Positions 17,975 to 27,384 of a stretch of 64,000 nucleotides of DNA are shown piece by piece. Position 1 is the stretch's first letter; every line of letters starts with the position of its first letter. Position numbers and translations under genes: made by a program. Under the pieces are notes generated by a model, which searched no databases, was not told the origin of the DNA, and saw only the letters and a program-made list of their open reading frames with translations. Source of the stretch: Microbaculum marinisediminis (lineage in GTDB: Bacteria > Pseudomonadota > Alphaproteobacteria > Rhizobiales > Tepidamorphaceae); assembly GCF_025397915.1 (NCBI RefSeq), contig NZ_JALIDZ010000008.1:1-64000 (forward strand). Direction: 5' to 3'.

Positions 17975-19453
17975 TCAAGCGCCGACGAAGCGCCCGGCAC
18001 CGGCGGGTTTCGGCAGGAATTTCTGCGCCGCGGCGATGGCATTAAGGCCGTCCAGCACCCTATCGTCGGCCGACGTTGGCCGGCGGGACCCCGCGTCGAC
18101 ATGGATCAGCATCTGCTCTGCCGTCGCCACCGGCGTGTCGTCGTCGCGCTTGTAGAGCGTGTGGAAGACCTGCAGCCGCGTCGCCTCCACGCCGAGCACC
18201 TGCGTCGTCACGTAGAGCGGCTCGCCCAGGGCGGCGTCGCCGATGGTCACGACATGGCTCTCGGCCGTGCGGTACCCTTTCCCCCTATGACTGTCGGCAA
18301 CATCGACGCCGACATGGCGCAACAGCGCGTCTGACGCGGCCCCGAACACCTGGAGACAACGGCCCTCGGTCATGTGGCCGCTATGGTCGGTCCAGTCGCT
18401 CTCGACCCGGCAGTCGTGCAGATGCAGCGGCATCGACGGATCGATGCCTCCTTCGCGCGCCGCGGCCTGCGCCCTGTCCCGCAGCAGGTCCCCGTGGCGG
18501 TCCACGGTCGCCCCGGCCCCGTAGCCCTGTGTCCTGAGCGCCGAGAGCACCGAGACAAGGCAGTTGTCGCGCAGCCGTTCCAGCTCGCGGATCGACATGC
18601 TCCCGGCCTGATCGTCGGACTGGCCGGCAATTCGGTCGACGAAGGCGTCGGTCAGCTCCGGCACGTCGGTCAGTTTCGTCCACGGCCATTTCAGCGCCGG
18701 GCCGAACTGCGCCATGAAGTGGCGCATGCCCGCCTCGCCGCCGGCGATCCGGTAGGTCAGGAAGGTCCCCATGAACGACCAGCGGAGTCCCGGCCCGAAG
18801 CGGATCGCCTCGTCGACTTCCTCCGTCGTGGCGATGCCGTCATGGACGAGCCAAAGCGCCTCGCGCCACAGTGCCTCCATCAGCCGGTCGGCGACGAAGC
18901 CGTCGATCTCCTGCTTCAGCATCAGGGGATGCATGCCGATCGATCGGTAGAACGCAGCCGCCTTCCGCTTTGCGTCCTCTGATGTCAGCGCCCCGCCGCA
19001 GACCTCGACCAGCGGCATCAGGTAGACCGGATTGAACGGATGGCCGACGACCAGCCGGTCCGCCCCGGCCATGTCTTTCTGCATGTCGCTCGGCAGGAGA
19101 CCCGAGGTCGACGAACCGAAGATGACGTCGTCCCCCGCCGCCCGGCTCGCCGCCGCGAGCACCGCCTGCTTGAGATCCAGGCGCTCCGGCAGGCTCTCCT
19201 GCACGAAATCCGCGGCCTCGACGGCGGGCTCGACAGAGGAGACGAGGCGCAGCCTCCCTTCCTGCGCGCCGGCGTCGGGGAACAGCCGGCGATAGGCGCG
19301 CCTGGCGTTGCCGAGCACCGCTTCCATCTTGCGGCCGATCTCGGGATCGGGGTCGAAAAGATCGACGTCGAGCCCGTTGAGCAGGCAGCGCGCCGCCCAG
19401 CCCGCGCCGATCACACCGCCGCCGATGAGGCCGACCCTGCGGATGTCAGTCAT
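17975..19453 (-). CDS. carnitine 3-dehydrogenase fused to thioesterase
   Basis: A two-domain 492-residue protein. Residues 1-320 are a 3-hydroxyacyl-CoA-dehydrogenase-type NAD enzyme: VGLIGGGVIGAGWAA at the start, FGSSTSGLLPSDMQ, and VGHPFNPVYLMPLVEV with the catalytic His. Residues about 345-470 are a hot-dog thioesterase (DWTDHSGHMTEGRCLQVF). This architecture is known for carnitine dehydrogenases in which the second domain hydrolyses betainyl-CoA to glycine betaine. The BKACE gene upstream fits the middle step. The start at 19453 is set by MTDIRRVGLIGG; the upstream extension has no homology. Confidence 0.9.
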   Translation of the reverse strand: MTDIRRVGLIGGGVIGAGWAARCLLNGLDVDLFDPDPEIGRKMEAVLGNARRAYRRLFPDAGAQEGRLRLVSSVEPAVEAADFVQESLPERLDLKQAVLAAASRAAGDDVIFGSSTSGLLPSDMQKDMAGADRLVVGHPFNPVYLMPLVEVCGGALTSEDAKRKAAAFYRSIGMHPLMLKQEIDGFVADRLMEALWREALWLVHDGIATTEEVDEAIRFGPGLRWSFMGTFLTYRIAGGEAGMRHFMAQFGPALKWPWTKLTDVPELTDAFVDRIAGQSDDQAGSMSIRELERLRDNCLVSVLSALRTQGYGAGATVDRHGDLLRDRAQAAAREGGIDPSMPLHLHDCRVESDWTDHSGHMTEGRCLQVFGAASDALLRHVGVDVADSHRGKGYRTAESHVVTIGDAALGEPLYVTTQVLGVEATRLQVFHTLYKRDDDTPVATAEQMLIHVDAGSRRPTSADDRVLDGLNAIAAAQKFLPKPAGAGRFVGA

Positions 19454-19557
19454 TGCACCGGCTCCCTGGGAACAATGCGGTCTCGCGGATATCGCAGGAC
19501 GGCAGGTCGCTTTCGTCATCGGCCTTCATCCGGCGGGACTTGGGCGCTTTCTCGACG

Positions 19558-20454
19558 TCACCACCGCTTCTGCAGATTGAGCCTGCCGCGCACCTCGTCG
19601 GGACCGAGCACACGGGCGTTCATCGCCTCGAGGATGGTCACCGCGCGCTCGACCAGCATGGCATTGGTCGCAAGCTGCCCGCGCGACAGATAGAGATTGT
19701 CCTCCAGCCCGACCCGAACGTTGCCGCCGGCAAGGGCGGCCATCGCCACAGTGGGCAGCTGCATGCGGCCGATCGAGAAGGCCGAGAACACGGCGCCCCT
19801 GGGCAGTTGGCGGGCAAGCGCCAGCAAGGTGTCGGGATCGTCCGGCGCGCCGTAGGGAATGCCCATGCAAAGCTGGATCATAGCCGGATCGTCGATCAGG
19901 CCCTCCTCGATCAGCTCCTTGACCATGACCATGTGGCCGAAGTCGAAGACCTCCAGTTCCGGTTTCACGCCGGCCGCCTGGATGCGCTTGGCCATGGCCC
20001 GCAGCATGTCGGGCGTGTTGGTCATCACGTAGTCGCCGCCGGCGGCGAAGTTCATCGAGCCGCAGTCCAGCGTGCAGATTTCCGGCAGCAGCGCCTCGAC
20101 ATGGACAAGGCGCTCCGTCGCACCGGCCATGTCGGTGCCCCGCTCGTCGACGGGCAGCGGCCTTTCCGTGCCGCCAAGCACCAGATCGCCGCCCATCCCC
20201 GCGGTCAGGTTGAGCACGACATCGACGCCGGACGAACGCACCCGATCGACCACCTCCGCGTACAGTTTGGGATCGCGCGCGCCCCTGCCGGTCTCCGGAT
20301 CGCGGACATGGATATGGGCGATGGCCGCTCCGGCCCTCGCCGCCTCGATCGCCGAATGGGCGATCTGCTCCGGCGTCACCGGCACGTGCTCGCTCCTGCC
20401 CGCCGTGTCGCCCGCGCCCGTCACCGCGCAGGTGATGAATACGTCGGTATTCAT
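19558..20454 (-). CDS. BKACE beta-keto acid cleavage enzyme (DUF849), probably for dehydrocarnitine
   Basis: A 298-residue TIM-barrel, zinc-dependent enzyme that transfers the acetyl end of a beta-keto acid to a CoA ester. Seen are FITCAVTGAGDT at the start, the metal pair AHIHVRDPETG, LDCGSMNF, ELEVFDFGHM and VGLEDNLYLSRGQLATN. Next to carnitine dehydrogenase it should convert 3-dehydrocarnitine plus acetyl-CoA to betainyl-CoA and acetoacetate, a reaction established for this family. GGGAGGA lies just before ATG 20454, which fixes the start. It ends about 100 bases before the dehydrogenase gene. Confidence 0.9.
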   Translation of the reverse strand: MNTDVFITCAVTGAGDTAGRSEHVPVTPEQIAHSAIEAARAGAAIAHIHVRDPETGRGARDPKLYAEVVDRVRSSGVDVVLNLTAGMGGDLVLGGTERPLPVDERGTDMAGATERLVHVEALLPEICTLDCGSMNFAAGGDYVMTNTPDMLRAMAKRIQAAGVKPELEVFDFGHMVMVKELIEEGLIDDPAMIQLCMGIPYGAPDDPDTLLALARQLPRGAVFSAFSIGRMQLPTVAMAALAGGNVRVGLEDNLYLSRGQLATNAMLVERAVTILEAMNARVLGPDEVRGRLNLQKRW

Positions 20455-20706
20455 GGCTCCTCCCGTCGGTCCGCCGAAACGGTGCCGATCCGCTTCGGCC
20501 TTTTTCCGGAGGATACGACGGCAGCGCCCCGTGAAACCACGCGTCACGACAAAAACGATATCACTTACGACGGAAAGACGGCTGAGCCCTTGTCACCCGT
20601 GACATCGGGCGCCCCGCGCGATCGGTCATGCGGCCGCCCCTGGCGCGGCGGAGCCCGCTTCACGCTCGCTACGGGTACGGTCTGCGCGCGGACGGCCTGG
20701 AAACCG

Positions 20707-21141
20707 TCAGTTTTCCGGCCCTCGCCCGAGGTAACGCGGCAGGTCGTCCTGGATCTTGAGCCATGTCACTTCGTCCTCGACCCAGACATGGCTCGCCGGC
20801 GGCACCTGATCGGGCTGATCAAGGAGACCGATATTGACGTCGACGACCTTCGGCTCCTTCTGCGCCCTGTATTCGAACTGGGCACCACAATTCGAACAGA
20901 ACCGGCGCTCGCCCCATTCGCTGGACCGATAGACGCTCGGCTCGCCGACCACATACCTGAAACCGTCGATCGGGACCGTCGCCCAGGCGAGCATCACCGC
21001 CCCCGTGGTCAGCCGGCACAGGCCGCAGTGGCAATAGCCGGCATCGATCGGCGGCACCGTGATCTCGTAGCGGATACGCCCGCACGCGCATCCGCCCGTC
21101 AGCGGCAGTTCCAGGTACTTGATCCTGCGTGGCTCACCCAT
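20707..21141 (-). CDS. GFA family zinc protein
   Basis: A 144-residue protein of the glutathione-dependent formaldehyde-activating/centromere protein V family. The zinc cysteines are in GGCACGRIRYE, HCGLCR and FCSNCGAQF, in the usual order. Family members bind two zinc ions; few have a proven reaction. The chosen start MGEPRRIKYLELPLTGGC has GGGAA before it. Formaldehyde would be released by the demethylating enzymes elsewhere in the window, but a link is only suggestive. It lies downstream of the permease remnant on the same strand. Confidence 0.85.
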   Translation of the reverse strand: MGEPRRIKYLELPLTGGCACGRIRYEITVPPIDAGYCHCGLCRLTTGAVMLAWATVPIDGFRYVVGEPSVYRSSEWGERRFCSNCGAQFEYRAQKEPKVVDVNIGLLDQPDQVPPASHVWVEDEVTWLKIQDDLPRYLGRGPEN

Positions 21142-21375
21142 TTCCCAGCAAATGCCTTCTCGTTTTCGGCAAGCCGCCGCGCCTGCACGCGATTCGTCAC
21201 GATCGTCCCGGCGACACCAGCGCCCGTGACGAAGACAATCGTCGACAACACGCTGATGTCCGGGGTGATTCCGGGCTTGGCCTTCGAGAGGATCACCATC
21301 GGCAGGGTACTCGCGCCGGATCAGCTTGTGAAGGTTGCGGTAGCGAGATCTTCGCGCGACACGGCAATGGGCAGG
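21106..21375 (-). pseudogene. remnant of a PotC-type ABC permease C-terminus
   Basis: Reading leftward, the frame gives LPIAVSREDLATATFTS, then a TGA stop (21324-21326), then SGASTLPMVILSKAKPGITP and a hydrophobic segment ending TNRVQARR. This matches the end of spermidine/putrescine-type permeases (the S-DD-TFTSGPGASTLP and RxGxTPxI motifs), with the stop where Gly is expected. Nothing of the N-terminal part is recognisable upstream, and no partner ATPase or binding protein lies beside it. It overlaps the first codons of the GFA gene. The match is by recognition of motifs, not by alignment. Confidence 0.6.
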
Positions 21376-21575
21376 CGCCGGTGATCGCCGCGCGTTTCGT
21401 CGCGACGCCCCGATAGGCCGCGCATTAGGTAAGCAGAACTGACAGTAATCCCTCCATTTCCCGAAATCATTGAAACGAAATTCTGCTCGTCGCGTGAAAC
21501 GATCGAAAAGCACGAACGTTAGTTTGGCAGCATCGGAGGAAAAAAGCCCCGCAAATGGGGTTGCAGGAGAGGACC
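21142..21575. other. gap holding the permease remnant
   Basis: Apart from the PotC-like remnant (21106-21375) no gene is visible. The stretch 21430-21575 is poorer in G+C than its surroundings and probably holds the promoter of the small secreted protein gene at 21576. Confidence 0.4.
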
Positions 21576-21980
21576 ATGTTGACCACCCATTCGATGATCT
21601 TTCTGTCGGCCGTCGCCGCAACCGGGATCGTCATCCTGACCCAGCCCTCGCACAGCGAGCAGACGGTCGGCGTGGAACATGTCAAACTTCAGGACCGCCA
21701 CCCGTCCTTCAATGTCGGCGATGCCCTGCGTGGCGCGCTCGGCGCCGAACGCGCCGGCGAGACGGTGCCCGCGCCGGAATCGACCCCGAAGGCCGATCAG
21801 CTCAACGTCGTTATCAGGAGCTGCGATAGCTACACCTGGCCGAAGATCCCGACCGCCTGCCTGACCGTCGCGACCAACGACACGTCCGGCACGGGGCCGC
21901 GTGCGGTCACGGTCGAGGACCGCCCGGCCGAACGTGTATCGATCGTTACCCCGGCCGTGACGATTGTCGCCCAACGCTGA
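21576..21980 (+). CDS. small exported protein of unknown function
   Basis: A 134-residue protein I do not recognise. Residues 7-22 (MIFLSAVAATGIVILT) form a hydrophobic export signal or anchor; the rest is soluble, with two cysteines in RSCDSYTWPKIPTACLTVA that may bridge in the periplasm. The start has AGGAGAGG directly upstream. The L,D-transpeptidase gene follows 55 bases later on the same strand, so a cell-envelope role is plausible but not shown. Confidence 0.75.
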   Translation: MLTTHSMIFLSAVAATGIVILTQPSHSEQTVGVEHVKLQDRHPSFNVGDALRGALGAERAGETVPAPESTPKADQLNVVIRSCDSYTWPKIPTACLTVATNDTSGTGPRAVTVEDRPAERVSIVTPAVTIVAQR

Positions 21981-22035
21981 ACGCGATCTCAACGCCTGTC
22001 GGTTACACAGGAAAAAGAGTTTGAGGGAGGTAACA

Positions 22036-22623
22036 ATGAAACGGATCGCTCTTGCCATTGCGGTCGCCGCAGCCGCGCTCGCGGCCGGCACTCCGGCGAA
22101 TGCCAACGCCAATGTTCAATTCGACCCGTTGACGATGCGGGTGATGAAGCCGGCCCGTGTCGCCACGACCGCACAGCAAGTCAAGCGGATCCCCCGCGAG
22201 ATCGTCCGCTACGCCGGTCCCTACGCCCCGGGCACCATCGTCGTCGATACCAATGAGCGCCGGCTCTACTATGTGATGGATGGCGGACAGGCCATCCGCT
22301 ACGGGATCGGCGTCGCTCGTCCCGGCTTCGAGTGGTCCGGTGCGCACAAGATCTCGATGAAGCGCGAATGGCCGGGCTGGACGCCGCCGGAAGAGATGAA
22401 GAAACGGCAGCCGGGCCTGCCCGACTACATGCCCGGCGGCATCGACAATCCGCTGGGCGCGCGCGCCCTGTATATCGGCTCGACCATCTATCGCATTCAC
22501 GGCTCGAACCAGCCGGCCTCGATCGGCCAGGCCATGTCGTCGGGCTGCATCCGTATGCTCAACGAGGACGTCGTCGACCTCTACGAACGCGTCAGGATCG
22601 GCGCCCAGGTCGTCGTCCTCTGA
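22036..22623 (+). CDS. L,D-transpeptidase (YkuD domain)
   Basis: A 195-residue exported enzyme that forms or attaches 3-3 cross-links in peptidoglycan, or links proteins to it. A signal peptide ends at AGTPANA (residues 16-22). The catalytic domain has IVVDTNERRLYYV at its start and the active site HGSNQ...SSGCIRM with Cys171, as in ErfK/YbiS/YcfS proteins. GGGAGG precedes ATG 22036. No LysM or peptidoglycan-binding domain is attached. Many such paralogues exist in Hyphomicrobiales, where 3-3 links and outer-membrane tethers are abundant. Confidence 0.92.
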   Translation: MKRIALAIAVAAAALAAGTPANANANVQFDPLTMRVMKPARVATTAQQVKRIPREIVRYAGPYAPGTIVVDTNERRLYYVMDGGQAIRYGIGVARPGFEWSGAHKISMKREWPGWTPPEEMKKRQPGLPDYMPGGIDNPLGARALYIGSTIYRIHGSNQPASIGQAMSSGCIRMLNEDVVDLYERVRIGAQVVVL

Positions 22624-22636
22624 AACGATCCACCTG

Positions 22637-22703
22637 AACAAGCTGTCCCCGCGGCTTGTTGATCGATCACCGGCGGCCGGTCCTGACCTCCCGGCCGCCG
22701 GTG
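22637..22703. terminator. double hairpin between convergent genes
   Basis: AACAAGC (22637-22643) pairs with GCTTGTT (22654-22660), then a 13-base perfect stem CACCGGCGGCCGG (22668-22680) pairs with CCGGCCGCCGGTG (22691-22703). Both loops are ten bases. Position between the L,D-transpeptidase and the response regulator fits a bidirectional terminator. Confidence 0.65.
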
Positions 22704-22720
22704 GCGTTCTTGAGCGACGC

Positions 22721-23464
22721 TTAGTCCAGCGCGCTTCTCGCCCGCTTTCCCGCCGGCACGAACATGTAGCCGAGGCCGCGCACGGTCTTGAGCACTTCCG
22801 GCTTGCTCGGGTCGGTTTCGATCTTCCGCCGAAGCCGCATGATGCGGATGTCGATCGACCGGTCGAAGGCCTCCATGTCCCGGTTGTGCGCCATGTCGAG
22901 CAGCTGGTCGCGCGACAGCACCCTGTTCGGGCACTCGGCGAAGGACTTCAGCAGATCGAACTCCATCGACGTCATCGGCACGTCTTCGCCCTCGCGGGTA
23001 TAGAGCCGCTTGGAATCGAGATTGAGGATGCAGCGTCCCATGACGACCTCGTGCCCCATCGTGGCCGGCGGCTCGTCGTCGCGCGCCTCGCCGCTTGCCA
23101 GCCGCCTGAGCAGGCTGCGGATGCGGGCCAGCAGCTCGCGCGGGTCGAAGGGCTTGGTCAGATAGTCGTCGGCGCCGAGCTCGAGGCCGACCACCCGGTC
23201 GACCATCTCGCCGCTGCCGGTCAGCATGATGATGCCGACCGGGCCGCGATCGCGGAGATAGCGGGTAAGGGTAAATCCGTCCTCACCGGGCATCTTCAGG
23301 TCGAGCACAACGACATGAACGGGCCTTTCGGCCAGAACCGCCTTCATCGCCGCACCGTTCTCGGCCGTGGACACGAGGAACTCGTTGGTCAGGAGGTAGT
23401 CTCGGACCATCTCCCGCACGTCCGGATCGTCGTCGACGACCAATATATGAGGATTGTCAGTCAC
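22721..23464 (-). CDS. OmpR/PhoB-type response regulator
   Basis: A 247-residue two-component regulator. The receiver domain (1-120) has the acidic cluster VVDDDPD, the phosphorylated Asp55 in VLDLKMPG, Thr in MLTGSG and Lys in LTKPFDP. The winged-helix DNA-binding domain (about 145-240) shows TSMEFDLLKSFAECPNRVLSRDQLL and RRKIETDPSKPEVLKTVRGLGYMF. No kinase gene adjoins it, so its partner is unknown. It is convergent with the L,D-transpeptidase; an inverted repeat lies about 30 bases upstream. Confidence 0.93.
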   Translation of the reverse strand: MTDNPHILVVDDDPDVREMVRDYLLTNEFLVSTAENGAAMKAVLAERPVHVVVLDLKMPGEDGFTLTRYLRDRGPVGIIMLTGSGEMVDRVVGLELGADDYLTKPFDPRELLARIRSLLRRLASGEARDDEPPATMGHEVVMGRCILNLDSKRLYTREGEDVPMTSMEFDLLKSFAECPNRVLSRDQLLDMAHNRDMEAFDRSIDIRIMRLRRKIETDPSKPEVLKTVRGLGYMFVPAGKRARSALD

Positions 23465-23492
23465 GAAATCACGCAGACGCCATTCGGTTCCA

Positions 23493-23519
23493 GCGCACCG
23501 ATACTAGCGGACGGTGCGC
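23493..23519. promoter_or_regulatory. inverted repeat upstream of the response regulator
   Basis: GCGCACCG (23493-23500) and CGGTGCGC (23512-23519) are perfect inverted copies 11 bases apart. They lie between the end of aroQ and the start of the response regulator, both on the minus strand. The site may be a terminator for aroQ or an operator for the regulator. Confidence 0.35.
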
Positions 23520-23601
23520 GGAGGTGCATCAGCTTTCGTACCGGAAAGGCGGCACGGCAGGGCGGCCCCGGGAGAGCCCCCCGCGAGCGCGCCGCTGCCG
23601 A

Positions 23602-24042
23602 CTATTTCGCGGTCAGCCCGTCGAGAGCGTCCAGCGCCAGCATGTACCCGGCGGGGCCAAGGCCGCAGATCACGCCCTTCGCGGCGGTCGAGATCAGCGA
23701 TTTCTGCCGGAATGCCTCACGCTGGTGGATATTGCTGAGGTGCACCTCGAGCACGGGATAGCCGCACGCCAGAATGGCGTCGAGCAGCGCGACGGAGGTG
23801 GTCGTGTAGCCGGCGGGGTTGATCATCCCGCCGACGACCGTGCCGCGGCCCTCCTGTATCCAGGTCACCAGCTCGCCCTCGTGGTTCGACTGGCGGAAAT
23901 CGATCTCGAGGCCGAGGGCGGCGCCGCGCTCGCGCAGCCGCGCCTCGATATCGCCGAGCGTATCGTATCCGTAGATGTCCGGCTCCCGGGTTCCCAGGAG
24001 ATTGAGGTTCGGCCCGTTGAGGACGAGGATCTTGCGGGTCAT
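23602..24042 (-). CDS. aroQ: type II 3-dehydroquinate dehydratase
   Basis: Third step of the shikimate pathway, dehydrating 3-dehydroquinate. The 146 residues match the small dodecameric type II enzyme: [18 protein letters not shown] with the catalytic Tyr, [23 protein letters not shown] and [14 protein letters not shown] with the catalytic His. The start at 24042 ([14 protein letters not shown]) fits family N-termini. In alphaproteobacteria it often precedes accB-accC, but here an OmpR-type regulator follows instead. Confidence 0.96.
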   Translation of the reverse strand: MTRKILVLNGPNLNLLGTREPDIYGYDTLGDIEARLRERGAALGLEIDFRQSNHEGELVTWIQEGRGTVVGGMINPAGYTTTSVALLDAILACGYPVLEVHLSNIHQREAFRQKSLISTAAKGVICGLGPAGYMLALDALDGLTAK

Positions 24043-24361
24043 GAGGCGCTTGCGGTCCCTGAATGCGATGGTTTCGAATCTTCCGGCGAGCATGCCATCC
24101 CGCGCGGTTCATCGCCAGTTCAGCGTCATCCGCGTCGCCCGCACCGATCGGGCGGCCGCCGCGCCGACACCATGCCGTCGCCAAAATACTGGGATTGCCC
24201 CGAACATCGTCTATAATCGCGCTAACCAGCTATTTTGGGGATCTGATCGGGCATCGTTTCGACGCCGAGAGCTGGGACGAGTTTCCGGATGACAGAAGAC
24301 GTTTGCCGGTCAGCGCGGCAAGGCGACGGCATCATCGTGACGGCATGATCCACGGTATCCT
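24043..24361. other. divergent promoter region, aroQ and hybrid kinase
   Basis: Less G+C-rich than the flanks. It contains a perfect TATAAT (24212-24217) reading toward the kinase, inside an inverted repeat CCAAAATA (24181-24188) and TATTTTGG (24231-24238). The -35 is not clear. An operator around the -10 would suit a repressor; none is identified. Confidence 0.45.
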
Positions 24362-24364
24362 GTG

Positions 24365-26062
24365 ATGAACGACGACGATCTTGTCATTGTTCTCGGCGAC
24401 GAAGCCGAGCCGGGCACACCGGATCCGGGAGAACCCTGGAAGATCGTCGTCGTCGACGACGATCCCGCCGTTCATGACGGCACGCGCTTCGCCCTGCACG
24501 GCTACAGCCTGCAGAATCGCGGCCTGGAGATCCTTTCGGCCTATTCCGCCGAAGAAGGCCGGCGCCTGATCGCCGAGCACCCGGACACGGCCGTGGTGCT
24601 GCTTGATGTCGTCATGGAGACGGACACGGCCGGGCTGGAGCTGGTCGGACAAATCCGCTCCGAGCTGAACAACGAGACCGTCCGTATCATCCTGCGGACC
24701 GGCCAGCCGGGACAGGCGCCGGAACGGCGCGTCATCGTCGACTTCGACATCAACGACTACAAGGCGAAGACCGAGCTAACCGCCGACAAGCTTTTCACCA
24801 CCCTGACCGCGGCGCTGCGCTCCTACGAGCAGCTTCGCCGCATGGACGAGACCCTGCGGGGCCTCGAGGTCATCATCGACGCCGCCTCGACCCTGTTCGA
24901 CGCCCACTCCATCGAGCGATTGACGGAAGCGGTGCTCGAGAAGCTCGCCCGACTGGTCGCAGGCGCGTGCAGCGGTGTCGCCGTTCTCGGCAGCGGCAAG
25001 GCCGGCTGGCAGGACATGGCGGTGATCGCCGCGTGCGGATCCTATGAGTCTGCCGACCGGCCGGCATCCGCCGCCGACCTGAGCGACGACGCGCGCGCCC
25101 TTATCGACGCCGCGGTCGACGAAGACGGCATCGTGTTCGGCGAGTCGGATTTTGCGGCGTGCTTTCGTTTCCGGACGAACCGCGAGGTCGCATTCCTGCT
25201 CGAGACCGGCGGGGGACTGTCGGAAACCGATCGGGCGCTGATCGAGGTCTTTTGCAGCCGGCTGGCGGTCGCGTTCGATAACGTCGTCCTCTACGAAGAA
25301 CTGCAGGAAGCGAACACCCGGCTGGAGGAGCGCGTCGCCCAGCGCACCGAGGAACTCAACCGCGCCAACGCCTTCAAGAAGGAGGTCCTCGGGATCGTGG
25401 CGCACGACCTGAAGAATCCCCTTAGCGTCATCCTCGGTCGCGCCGACATGCTGCGCCAGCAGGTGACGCGCGATCCCCTGCCCGCCGACAGCATCCGCAA
25501 GCAGGTCGACCAGATCACCCTGTCCGCGCAACGGATGACGTCGATGATCGAGGGGCTGATCAGGGAGGCGATGAACGACGCGCTCGACATCACGATCCGC
25601 CGCCATCCGCTCGATCTCGTCCGTCTCGTCCACGCGGTCGCCGAGAACAATCGGCCGCTGGCCGAGCGCAAATCGCAGGATGTCGCGGTGGCGGCGCCGA
25701 TGTCGCTGCCGATCCGGGCCGATTACGACCGGTTGCGCGAGGCGATCGAAAATCTGGTGTCGAACGCCATCAAGTACACGCCCGCTGGCGGCCGTATCCG
25801 GATTTCCGCTGACCAGAACGGCAGCCTCGCGACGATCTGCGTCTCCGATACCGGCCCCGGCCTGTCGGAAGAAGACAGGACCCGCCTGTTCGGCCGCTTC
25901 CAGCGCCTGTCGGCGCAGCCCACAGGCGGCGAAAGCTCGACCGGCCTGGGCCTGTCGATCGTCAAGCGGATCGTCGAGCTGCACGGCGGCGCCATCTCCG
26001 CCGAGCCGACGCTGGCCGACAGTGGCACCACCTTCCGGATCGAGCTGCCACTCTCGCAATGA
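24365..26062 (+). CDS. REC-DUF3369-histidine kinase
   Basis: A 565-residue soluble sensor with inverted domain order. Residues 27-150 are a receiver (VVVDDDPAVHD, phospho-Asp near 81 in VLLDVVMET). A DUF3369 region follows (about 170-305) with a GAF-like look, and a short coiled coil (ANTRLEERVAQRTEELN). A HisKA domain with IVAHDLKNP (His about 347) and a HATPase domain (ENLVSNAIKYTP, DTGPGLS, STGLGLSIV) end the protein. There is no membrane segment. GTG 24362 is an alternative start. It probably takes phosphate or signals from another kinase; no partner gene is adjacent. Confidence 0.9.
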   Translation: MNDDDLVIVLGDEAEPGTPDPGEPWKIVVVDDDPAVHDGTRFALHGYSLQNRGLEILSAYSAEEGRRLIAEHPDTAVVLLDVVMETDTAGLELVGQIRSELNNETVRIILRTGQPGQAPERRVIVDFDINDYKAKTELTADKLFTTLTAALRSYEQLRRMDETLRGLEVIIDAASTLFDAHSIERLTEAVLEKLARLVAGACSGVAVLGSGKAGWQDMAVIAACGSYESADRPASAADLSDDARALIDAAVDEDGIVFGESDFAACFRFRTNREVAFLLETGGGLSETDRALIEVFCSRLAVAFDNVVLYEELQEANTRLEERVAQRTEELNRANAFKKEVLGIVAHDLKNPLSVILGRADMLRQQVTRDPLPADSIRKQVDQITLSAQRMTSMIEGLIREAMNDALDITIRRHPLDLVRLVHAVAENNRPLAERKSQDVAVAAPMSLPIRADYDRLREAIENLVSNAIKYTPAGGRIRISADQNGSLATICVSDTGPGLSEEDRTRLFGRFQRLSAQPTGGESSTGLGLSIVKRIVELHGGAISAEPTLADSGTTFRIELPLSQ

Positions 26063-26084
26063 ACGGGTTTGGAAGCGACCGGGC

Positions 26085-27317
<1,233 letters not shown>

Positions 27318-27384
27318 TTAATGGACAGACAGGCGTATCGCTTTGTACTTTTCGGTCACCTAACTCCCTTGAGGGGACAGCGCC

